From NCBI GenBank assembly GCA_030618475.1, contig JAUXDG010000142.1, positions 1-7,095 of the forward strand: 7,095 nt of DNA. Direction: 5' to 3'. A program made the translations under genes and the position numbers. Below the pieces are notes generated by a model. The model was not told the DNA's origin and ran no database searches. It was given only the letters and a program-made list of their open reading frames with translations. Shown here piece by piece: positions 1 to 5,254 of this stretch (position 1 is the first letter of the stretch; every line of letters starts with the position of its first letter). The DNA comes from Gammaproteobacteria bacterium. GTDB lineage: Bacteria; Pseudomonadota; Gammaproteobacteria; DSM-19610.

Positions 1-560
1 TTCTGGGTCAGGTCACCGGGCAGGAAACCCAGGCGTTCACCGGCTTCCACGGCGGGGCGGACCAGCACCAGACGCCGAACCTGCTCACGCTCCAGAGCCT
101 GTACGGCACAGGCTACAGCCAAGTAGGTTTTACCGGTGCCGGCAGGGCCAATACCGAAGTTGATATCCAGCTCAAGAATGTTGCGAATATAGTCAGGCTG
201 GTTAACACCGCGCGCCTTGATCGTGCAGCGGCGTGTGTGGATGACGAGATCCCGGCTCTGCTGGTCATCTTTTTCATCGCGCACCTCCAGACCGACCTGC
301 TGAAGGTGCAGATGAACACCTTCCGGTGTCAGCGGTGCATCGCGGGTCGCGTCATAAAGATCCTGTAGAACCTCGCCGGCCAGTCGCGGTGCGCTGTCGT
401 TGCCGGCGATCTGGAACTGGTTGCCGCGGTTATTGATTTCCACGTGCAGGCGACGTTCCAGCTGATGCAGGTGCTCGTCGAATTGACCACACAGAGACGC
501 CAGCCGCTGATTGTCGGCGGGTTCCAGGCTGAAGGTAATGGATGAAGGCTCAGGATCCAA
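1..560 (-). CDS. ybeZ: PhoH-family (YbeZ-like) P-loop ATPase, 5' part, runs off the left edge
   Basis: The visible N-terminal 186 codons match the PhoH/YbeZ family, cytoplasmic P-loop ATPases that work with the endoribonuclease YbeY in rRNA and RNA maturation. The early segment SLEPADNQRLASLCGQFDEH (about residues 11-30) is the usual YbeZ N-terminus. The Walker A motif GPAGTGKT is at about residues 138-145 (bases 149-126). The conserved PhoH stretches LVLVRPAVEAGERLGFLPGD and LTQ follow, up to the window edge. About half the protein, including Walker B, lies outside. The frame is closed upstream by the miaB stop codon at 584-582, and no ATG or GTG lies between that stop and the homologous region. 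The best start is TTG at 560-558, 21 bases after the miaB stop; an ATT at 569 is the alternative. No good Shine-Dalgarno sequence precedes TTG, so translation is probably coupled to miaB. Family assignment is firm; the start is not. Confidence 0.9.
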   Translation of the reverse strand, partial: MDPEPSSITFSLEPADNQRLASLCGQFDEHLHQLERRLHVEINNRGNQFQIAGNDSAPRLAGEVLQDLYDATRDAPLTPEGVHLHLQQVGLEVRDEKDDQQSRDLVIHTRRCTIKARGVNQPDYIRNILELDINFGIGPAGTGKTYLAVACAVQALEREQVRRLVLVRPAVEAGERLGFLPGDLTQ

Positions 561-575
561 AATGACAATTCGTAG

Positions 576-591
576 CTGGGGTCAACCCCAG
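576..591. promoter_or_regulatory. Perfect inverted repeat spanning the miaB stop codon
   Basis: CTGGGGT (576-582) and ACCCCAG (585-591) are perfect inverted repeats separated by two bases, giving at least a 6-bp GC-rich hairpin with a 4-base loop. The structure includes the miaB TGA (584-582) and lies about 15 bases before the proposed phoH TTG start. Ribosomes finishing miaB would melt it, which fits translational coupling to phoH. No U-run follows, so it is not a standard terminator. The function is inferred. Confidence 0.4.
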
Positions 592-1949
592 TTAACCACT
601 TTATCGGCCGCGACCGAGTCGGCTATAGCAACAAATTCACCACGCAAGGAGTTAGGCATGGCCTCGGTAATGCGCAGACTGACAAAACGGCCGATCAAGT
701 CGCTGTCCGCGTCAAAATTTACCACACGGTTATTTTCGCTGCGCCCGGCCATTTGCATTGGATTTTTTCGCGAAGGCCCCTCCACCAGTACACGCTGCAG
801 CGTACCCACCATGTCGGCACTGATCTGTGCAGCCATTTCCTGAATACGTGCCTGCAGGCGCGCCAGCCGCTGTTTCTTGACAGTCATCGGCACATCATCC
901 GGCAGTTCTGCAGCCGGGGTCCCCGGCCGGCGGCTGTAGATAAAACTGAAAGAATGATCAAAGCCGATGTCTTCAATCAATTTCATGGTGGCTTCGAAAT
1001 CACTTTCGGTTTCACCCGGGAAGCCGACTATAAAATCCGAAGACAGGCTGATAGCCGGCCGCGCCTGACGCAAGCGTCGAATCCTGGACTTGTACTCCAG
1101 TGCCGTATGGTTGCGCTTCATCGCCGCGAGCACGCGGTCTGAACCACTTTGCACCGGCAGGTGCAGATGACCGACCAGCTCAGGAAGCTCCGCGTACACC
1201 TGAATCAGGCTGTCGCTCATCTCCAGCGGGTGCGAGGTCGTGTAACGAAGGCGATCGATACCGTCAATGGCCGCTATATAGGTCATTAACAAGGCGAGAT
1301 CCGCCGTCGAGCCATCGTCCATGCCGCCGCGATAGGCGTTGACATTCTGGCCCAGCAGGTTGAGTTCACGAACCCCCTGCCCCGCCAGGCTGACCGCCTC
1401 GGCAACAATATCATCAAACGGCCGGCTGACCTCTTCGCCGCGCGTATAGGGTACGACACAGAACGTGCAGTACTTGCTGCACCCTTCCATGACGGACAGA
1501 AACGCCGTCGGCCCCTCGGCGCGCGGTTCGGGTAAGCGATCGAATTTTTCGATTTCGGGGAATGACACGTCCACCACCGCGGCCTGTTTGCCACGCGCCT
1601 CGCTGATCATGGCCGGCAAACGGTGCAGGGTCTGCGGACCGAACACAACATCGACGAAGGGTGCACGCTCGCGCAGCGCCTCGCCCTCCTGGCTGGCGAC
1701 ACAACCGCCCACGCCGATAAGCAGCTCAGGACGCTGCTCCTTGAGCTCCCGCCACTGGCCCAACTGTGAAAACACCTTCTCCTGGGCTTTTTCCCGGATG
1801 GAACAGGTATTCAGCAACAGCACATCCGCCTCTGCGGCCGACTGCGCCGGTTGCAGGCCATGGGCAGCGGCGAGTACGTCCAGCATTTTAGCCGAGTCGT
1901 ACTCGTTCATCTGACAGCCGTGGGTCTTGATAAATACTTTGCCAGCCAT
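582..1949 (-). CDS. miaB: tRNA-2-methylthio-N6-dimethylallyladenosine synthase MiaB
   Basis: MiaB is a radical SAM methylthiotransferase that converts i6A to ms2i6A at position 37 of tRNAs reading UNN codons. The 455-residue length is close to the family norm (E. coli 474). The N-terminal methylthiotransferase domain opens with KVFIKTHGCQMNEYDSAKM and carries the three auxiliary-cluster cysteines C12, C49 and C83. The radical SAM CxxxCxxC motif is C157, C161, C164 in EGCSKYCTFCVVPYTRGEE. Other core motifs are LLGQNVNAY (198-206), HLHLPVQSGS (261-270) and SDFIVGFPGET (304-314). A C-terminal TRAM RNA-binding domain covers about 378-442. ATG at 1949 gives the canonical N-terminus; the only upstream purine-rich stretch (TAAGG) is rather distant. 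It is followed by phoH, the conserved gammaproteobacterial order, and all catalytic cysteines are present. MiaB rather than RimO is indicated by the HGCQMNEYDS start and by the context. Confidence 0.98.
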   Translation of the reverse strand: MAGKVFIKTHGCQMNEYDSAKMLDVLAAAHGLQPAQSAAEADVLLLNTCSIREKAQEKVFSQLGQWRELKEQRPELLIGVGGCVASQEGEALRERAPFVDVVFGPQTLHRLPAMISEARGKQAAVVDVSFPEIEKFDRLPEPRAEGPTAFLSVMEGCSKYCTFCVVPYTRGEEVSRPFDDIVAEAVSLAGQGVRELNLLGQNVNAYRGGMDDGSTADLALLMTYIAAIDGIDRLRYTTSHPLEMSDSLIQVYAELPELVGHLHLPVQSGSDRVLAAMKRNHTALEYKSRIRRLRQARPAISLSSDFIVGFPGETESDFEATMKLIEDIGFDHSFSFIYSRRPGTPAAELPDDVPMTVKKQRLARLQARIQEMAAQISADMVGTLQRVLVEGPSRKNPMQMAGRSENNRVVNFDADSDLIGRFVSLRITEAMPNSLRGEFVAIADSVAADKVVNWG

Positions 1950-2009
1950 GGAGCGGAGATTTCTGCCTTACGGAAATATTTTTCAGGTTAATTGAAACAG
2001 GGGCTGAGC

Positions 2010-2040
2010 ATTATACAGCCAGTTTGGCGGAGAATGACAT
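2010..2040 (-). promoter_or_regulatory. Candidate sigma70 promoter for miaB-phoH
   Basis: Read on the minus strand, a perfect -10 hexamer TATAAT lies at 2015-2010, about 60 bases upstream of the miaB ATG. The -35 is weak: ATGTCA at 2040-2035 matches 4 of 6 consensus bases but has a long 19-bp spacer, while GTCATT at 2038-2033 has 17-bp spacing but poor similarity. The position fits a short miaB leader. The call rests mainly on the -10 box. Confidence 0.45.
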
Positions 2041-2055
2041 TACAACTCTGCCAAG

Positions 2056-2081
2056 CTGGATTTCTTGCAACCTTAACCACA
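2056..2081. repeat. Dispersed 26-bp repeat, copy A (upstream of miaB)
   Basis: This segment matches 6785-6810 at 23 of 26 positions, including an exact 14-base stretch CAACCTTAACCACA. Copy A continues into AAAGGGCGCA, resembling the period-9 AAGGNCACN repeats near 6889-7035. It lies about 107 bases upstream of the miaB start; copy B lies about 58 bases upstream of the zwf start. It could be a remnant of a low-complexity intergenic repeat family or a shared regulatory site; the sequence does not decide. Confidence 0.55.
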
Positions 2082-2125
2082 AAGGGCGCATAAGAAATAA
2101 AACCAAATATCAGAGGATTATCAAG

Positions 2126-2247
2126 GAGTACGCGAGTTAGTCGACATACGCTTGAGGGACCGTCGGCCGCATGGACGCGGCCGTCGAGCGTACAGGGATG
2201 TATTCACAGCGTGTCCCACAAGCGTATGTCGGCTAACTCACGTACTC
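2126..2247. repeat. 122-bp palindromic element, copy 1 (3' side of rnpB)
   Basis: The arms 2126-2160 and 2213-2247 are inverted repeats, complementary at 32 of 35 positions. They enclose a 52-bp core containing two smaller hairpins. One has stem CGGCCGC/GCGGCCG with loop ATGGAC (2164-2183). The other is GTACA-GGGA-TGTAT (2190-2203), whose plus-strand loop fits a GNRA tetraloop. The core plus the adjoining GGGAC/GTCCC (2156-2217, 62 bp) is identical to copy 2 at 3372-3433. The element begins 13 bases beyond the inferred 3' end of rnpB, which has no U-rich terminator of its own, so it may help form or protect that end. Total length equals that of copy 2. It looks like a dispersed palindromic repeat of the REP/MITE kind; family not identified. 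Confidence 0.85.
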
Positions 2248-2260
2248 ATTTCAAATAACA

Positions 2261-2605
2261 AGGAAGCCGGCCTGTAAGCCGGGTTCTGTCGTGGACAGCC
2301 ATTCATCTGGGATGCACGTCACCGTACACCTCGAGCGACCTACCCGGGAACAGCGCGGGCCACGCCAATGCTCCCCTATTTGGTCTTGCTCCGGGTGGGG
2401 TTTGCCCTGCCACGGCTGTTACCAGCCGCGCGGTGCGCTCTTACCGCACCATTTCACCCTTACCGGCGCCGAAGCGCTGGCGGTATATTTTCTGCGGCAC
2501 TTTCCGTAGGCTCGCGCCTCCCAGGCGTTACCTGGCACCCTGCCCTGTGGAGCCCGGACTTTCCTCCATGACCGAAATCACAGCGGCTGTCCAGCCGGCT
2601 TCCGG
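2261..2605 (-). ncRNA. rnpB: RNase P RNA, bacterial type A (M1 RNA)
   Basis: This is the catalytic RNA of RNase P, which removes 5' leaders from precursor tRNAs. Helix P1 is formed by GGAAGCCGGC (2603-2594) and GCCGGCTTCC (2271-2262). The 5' strand of the P4 core, GGAGGAAAGTCCGGGCTCC, is at 2567-2549, and the universal 3' partner ACAGAACCCGGCTTA is at 2289-2275. Other E. coli-like blocks include GGTGCGGTAAGAGCGCACCG, GGCTGGTAACAGCC, GGAGCAAGACCAAATAGGGG, CCCGGGTAGG and AGATGAATGGCTGTCCACGA. The length of about 345 nt is normal for type A. The ends are inferred from P1 pairing and may be off by a few bases. No oligo-U terminator follows; palindromic element copy 1 begins 13 bases downstream. 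Open reading frames crossing this region are artefacts. Confidence 0.97.
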
Positions 2606-2610
2606 TCTGC

Positions 2611-2638
2611 ATTGTAAAGCACCGGGGTGTCGAAGCAA
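2611..2638 (-). promoter_or_regulatory. rnpB promoter
   Basis: On the minus strand TACAAT (2616-2611) is a good -10 hexamer placed 6-7 bases before the inferred rnpB 5' end near 2605. TTGCTT (2638-2633) with a 16-bp spacer is a partial -35, matching the TTG of the consensus. The spacing to the P1 helix supports the call. Confidence 0.65.
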
Positions 2639-2732
2639 GCAAACAGCTGTCGGATTTCCTCATCCAAGGGATTGAATCCCCGCTGGTGGGTATCGCTCGT
2701 CGCCGCAGCTGACAAGCTCAACGCAGAGCAAC

Positions 2733-2762
2733 AAAAAAGGCGGCTGAATAGCCGTCTTTTTT
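2733..2762. terminator. Rho-independent terminator, symmetric on both strands
   Basis: An A-run, a GC-rich hairpin (CGGCT-GAAT-AGCCG, extended by flanking pairs) and a T-run make an intrinsic terminator 42 bases downstream of the TPR-like gene stop. The stem is flanked by six A and six T, so it can act in either direction. On the minus strand it separates the TPR-like gene from the rnpB promoter. No plus-strand gene upstream of it is evident. Confidence 0.88.
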
Positions 2763-2804
2763 GTTACTGCCATTCAGCGCGAATTGCCAGCACTGTGCCT
2801 GACC

Positions 2805-3278
2805 TTAGCGATAGGTCGCCTTCCCCAGCCATTTATTCAGCAGGTTTTCGCGCCTCAGGAACGGCAGACAGGGGTTGCGACGTACGCCCATGTCGCGGCG
2901 CAGTTGCAACAGGCCGGCGTGAGACGGATCGACTTGGAGTCCGAGCCTGATGGCAGCGCAGGCGCGTTTGCGGTGCCTGAAGCGGATTTCCGACAAGGCC
3001 AGATTCTGGAATACCCTCGCCTGAAGGGTCTCCTTGGCGGCTGCGTGCCGGCATAGATTCAGGCCACTGACGTCGCCACTGCAGACCAGTGACAAACCGT
3101 GGTACGACCTGTAAAGGTGTTCGTGTATATCATGGCGGCCGGATTTCTGATCGGCCAGCCCGAAATGCCGTGCAGCGGTTTTCCAATGCCTCTTTCTGAA
3201 AAAGGCCAGACCAAGTTGATATTCCTGCTGTACCAGCTGCGCACGCTCCTGTGCAAAAGGTGTTTCTGATCCATCCAT
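2805..3278 (-). CDS. Small TPR-like protein of unknown function
   Basis: This encodes a 157-residue basic soluble protein without signal peptide or membrane segment. Three helix-turn-helix-like segments resemble degenerate tetratricopeptide repeats: about 14-44 (LVQQEYQLGLAFFRKRHWKT onward), 50-80, and 86-120, which ends in the TPR-typical AIRLGLQVDPSHAGLLQLRR. The C-terminal tail RRNPCLPFLRRENLLNKWLG (133-152) is separate and may be a conserved docking segment. ATG at 3278 is chosen because AGGAG (3290-3286) lies 7 bases upstream; an in-frame TTG at 3284 is too close to that site. The gene has its own terminator and is separated from pgi by palindromic element copy 2, so it is probably monocistronic or weakly linked to pgi readthrough. 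TPRs suggest protein-protein interaction; no specific function can be given. Confidence 0.82.
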   Translation of the reverse strand: MDGSETPFAQERAQLVQQEYQLGLAFFRKRHWKTAARHFGLADQKSGRHDIHEHLYRSYHGLSLVCSGDVSGLNLCRHAAAKETLQARVFQNLALSEIRFRHRKRACAAIRLGLQVDPSHAGLLQLRRDMGVRRNPCLPFLRRENLLNKWLGKATYR

Positions 3279-3285
3279 GGACAAT

Positions 3286-3290
3286 CTCCT
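3286..3290 (-). promoter_or_regulatory. Shine-Dalgarno of the TPR-like gene
   Basis: AGGAG lies 7 bases before the ATG at 3278 and only one base before the alternative TTG at 3284, so it decides the start. Confidence 0.8.
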
Positions 3291-3341
3291 GAAATTAGTG
3301 ACCGGCGTTCCATTCGCCTCATCAATTTTCCCTACACTCCC

Positions 3342-3463
3342 GCGTACGCCGGTCAGCCGGCATAACCGTTCGGGACCGTCGGCCGCATGGACGCGGCCGT
3401 CGAGCGTACAGGGATGTATTCACAGCGTGTCCCGAACGGTTATGTCGGCTGACTGACGTATTC
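3342..3463. repeat. 122-bp palindromic element, copy 2 (3' side of pgi)
   Basis: The arms 3342-3376 and 3429-3463 are inverted repeats, complementary at 30 of 35 positions, with several remaining mismatches being G-T. They flank the same 52-bp two-hairpin core as copy 1; the 62 bp at 3372-3433 are identical to 2156-2217. The 7-bp inner stem segments differ from copy 1 (ACCGTTC/GAACGGT here, CGCTTGA/ACAAGCG there), yet each pairs with its own partner. The element lies 28 bases after the pgi stop and 63 bases before the TPR-like ATG, in the same orientation as copy 1. No separate U-rich pgi terminator is visible, so the element may shape the pgi mRNA 3' end. Confidence 0.85.
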
Positions 3464-3491
3464 ATTAGCACCGACAACTAATCCGCCTGAT

Positions 3492-5135
3492 TCAATCCTG
3501 CTTCACCTCCTGAAAAAATGTCAGCAACCCCAGCGTGGAGCTGTCATGGTCCTGTGTAATCTCCTGACTGTCCAGCTCTTTCTGGATCACGGTGGCCAGC
3601 TGCTTACCCAGCTCCACACCCCACTGATCGAAAGAATTGATCTGCCAGAGGATACCCTGCACAAAAATCTTGTGTTCGTAAAGCGCTATCAGCATACCCA
3701 GTATCGATGGGGTCAGTTTTGGATACAGCAGCGAATTGGTGGGTCTATTGCCGGGAAACACCTTGTGCGGCAACAGCTCGCGGATGCGCTGTTCGGACAG
3801 ACCTTCGGCTTCAAGTTCGGCTCTGGCCTCGGCTTCGGTCTTGCCGCGCATCAGGGCTTCGGTCTGGGCGAGAAAATTCGAGAACAGAATCTGCTGCTGA
3901 TCCGGTATGCTGTGGTGCGCATTCACCGCCATCAGAAAATCGGCCGAAATCAGCCCGGTTCCCTGATGAATCAGCTGAAAGAAGGCGTGCTGGCCATTGG
4001 TGCCCGGCTCTCCCCAGATGATGGGCCCGGTCGAATACTCTACCCTGTCTCCGCTGCGTTCCACCCGTTTGCCGTTACTCTCCATGTCGGCCTGTTGCAG
4101 ATAGGCCGGCAGACGGTGCAGGTGCTGGTCATAGGGCAGAATGGCATGACTGTCGGCGGCGAAAAAATTGCGCTGCCAGATACCCAGCAGCGCCAGGATG
4201 ACCGGCATGTTCTGTTGCAGTGGTGCCGAACGAAAATGCTGATCCATGTCGTGCGCGCCGGCCAGTAACTCCTCGAAGTTATCCATACCGATATAGAGTG
4301 CAATGGATAAACCAATAGCCGACCAGAGCGAATAGCGCCCGCCGACCCAGTCCCAGAACTCAAACATGTTGTCCGGATCGATACCGAACGCCTGAACGGC
4401 TTCCCGGTTGGTGGACAGGGCGACAAAGTGTTTGGCCACCACACGCCGGTCCGAGGCAGACGCGAGCAACCAGCGGCGTGCCTGTCTGGCATTGGTCATG
4501 GTTTCCTGGGTGGTAAACGTCTTGGAAGCCACCAGGAATAATGTGGTTTCCGGATTCAGCCTGGCCAGCGTATCGAGGATATGGCTGCCGTCCACATTGG
4601 ATACAAAGTGGACGTTGAGCCGATAGCCGTAAGGTTTCATCGCCTCTGTCACCATCACCGGCCCCAGGTCCGAGCCACCAATACCGATATTCACAACATC
4701 GGTAATCGACTTCGCACTGTAACCCTTCCACTCCCCGCTACGCACGCTGTCAGTGAAGCGTCGCATTTTCTCAAGCACCCGGTTGACCTCGGGCATGACG
4801 TCGACACCGTCCACGTACACCGGTGTGTTGCTGCGGTTACGCAGCGCGGTGTGCAACACCGCCCGCTGCTCGGTGAAATTGATTTTCTCACCGGAATACA
4901 TGCGCTCAATCCAGGCCGGCAGGTCACTCTGTTCAGCCAGATCAATCAGCAACGGCAGTGTTTCTTCGTTAATACGGTTCTTGGAATAGTCCAGCAGAAT
5001 ATCATTGTAGCGCAGAGAAAATTTCTCAAAACGCCTGGCATCGTCGGCAAACAGATCGCGCATGTGCAGATCTTTGACCTGCTCGAAATGTTCCTGTAAC
5101 GCCTTCCAGGCGGGGGTTTCTTTTAATTTCGACAT
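3492..5135 (-). CDS. pgi: Glucose-6-phosphate isomerase
   Basis: Pgi interconverts glucose-6-phosphate and fructose-6-phosphate in the cytoplasm. The 547-residue length matches the long bacterial form (E. coli 549). The N-terminal SIS domain has NIGIGGSDLGPVM at about 149-161. The first family signature, WVGGRYSLWSAIGLS, is at 263-277. MESNGK contains the catalytic Glu352, GEPGTNGQHAFFQLIHQGT contains His383, and FDQWGVELGKQLA contains Lys511, equivalent to E. coli E355, H386 and K514. Two in-frame ATGs exist at 5144 and 5135. The second is chosen because GCAGGA lies 9 bases upstream of it but abuts the first, and because it gives the usual MSKLKETPAW start. It lies 119 bases downstream of zwf on the same strand with no clear intervening promoter, so co-transcription through the REP-like pair is likely. 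No active-site residue is missing. Confidence 0.98.
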   Translation of the reverse strand: MSKLKETPAWKALQEHFEQVKDLHMRDLFADDARRFEKFSLRYNDILLDYSKNRINEETLPLLIDLAEQSDLPAWIERMYSGEKINFTEQRAVLHTALRNRSNTPVYVDGVDVMPEVNRVLEKMRRFTDSVRSGEWKGYSAKSITDVVNIGIGGSDLGPVMVTEAMKPYGYRLNVHFVSNVDGSHILDTLARLNPETTLFLVASKTFTTQETMTNARQARRWLLASASDRRVVAKHFVALSTNREAVQAFGIDPDNMFEFWDWVGGRYSLWSAIGLSIALYIGMDNFEELLAGAHDMDQHFRSAPLQQNMPVILALLGIWQRNFFAADSHAILPYDQHLHRLPAYLQQADMESNGKRVERSGDRVEYSTGPIIWGEPGTNGQHAFFQLIHQGTGLISADFLMAVNAHHSIPDQQQILFSNFLAQTEALMRGKTEAEARAELEAEGLSEQRIRELLPHKVFPGNRPTNSLLYPKLTPSILGMLIALYEHKIFVQGILWQINSFDQWGVELGKQLATVIQKELDSQEITQDHDSSTLGLLTFFQEVKQD

Positions 5136-5144
5136 TAATAACAT

Positions 5145-5148
5145 TCCT
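5145..5148 (-). promoter_or_regulatory. pgi Shine-Dalgarno inside a small hairpin
   Basis: AGGA lies 9 bases before the ATG at 5135, favouring that start over the ATG at 5144, which it abuts. The site is part of TCCTGCGGCAGGA (5157-5145), a 5-bp inverted repeat that could partly hide it in the mRNA. Confidence 0.55.
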
Positions 5149-5151
5149 GCC

Positions 5152-5231
5152 GCAGGAGCGGCCGGTGGCCGCGATTTCCTGTCCGGCTTTCGTCCGGCTT
5201 TCGCTTGATCGCGGCCAGGAGGCCGCTCTAC
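5152..5231. repeat. REP-like inverted pair in the zwf-pgi gap
   Basis: The units 5152-5175 and 5208-5231 are inverted copies of a GAGCGGCC-N2/3-TGGCCGCGAT motif. Each is itself imperfectly palindromic through GCGGCC/GGCCGC. The pattern resembles REP/BIME elements common in Pseudomonas and other gammaproteobacteria. In the zwf-pgi transcript the units can pair into a long GC-rich stem of about 20 bp. The loop contains a tandem 11-bp repeat, GTCCGGCTTTC, twice (5181-5202). Known roles of such elements include mRNA stabilisation of the upstream gene and partial termination. No REP-associated transposase (RAYT) gene is present here. Confidence 0.75.
5181..5202. repeat. 11-bp tandem repeat, two units
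   Basis: GTCCGGCTTTC occurs twice without a gap in the loop between the inverted REP-like units. It probably arose by slippage within the element. Confidence 0.8.
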
Positions 5232-5254
5232 AGGTAAATAAAATAATTCACAGT

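Larger units (their letters stand above)
1950..2260. other. Intergenic region between rnpB and miaB
   Basis: These 311 bases hold no supported protein gene. From right to left they contain the palindromic element (2247-2126), an AT-rich spacer, the 26-bp repeat (2081-2056), the candidate miaB promoter (2040-2010) and the miaB leader. Confidence 0.8.

Noticed and set aside
329..568. Minus-strand 79-codon frame starting with TTG at 568
   Set aside because: It is out of frame with the recognisable PhoH sequence covering the same bases.
2126..2247. Reading the palindromic element as an integron attC site or a replication origin
   Set aside because: No integrase, attC core sites, DnaA boxes or iterons accompany it, and the same core recurs 1.2 kb away at another gene end.
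2291..2675. Several short open frames on both strands between 2291 and 2675
   Set aside because: They lie within rnpB, whose conserved RNA core explains the sequence.
2581..2730. Minus-strand peptide-like stretch containing NPLDEEIRQLFACFDTPVL just upstream of and into rnpB
   Set aside because: It has no start codon with a ribosome-binding site, overlaps the rnpB promoter, and runs into the structural RNA before its stop; it is probably coincidental.
2784..3056. Plus-strand open frame (90 codons) opposite the TPR-like gene
   Set aside because: The minus-strand frame has a good Shine-Dalgarno, TPR-like periodicity and a terminator; the plus-strand frame has none of these.
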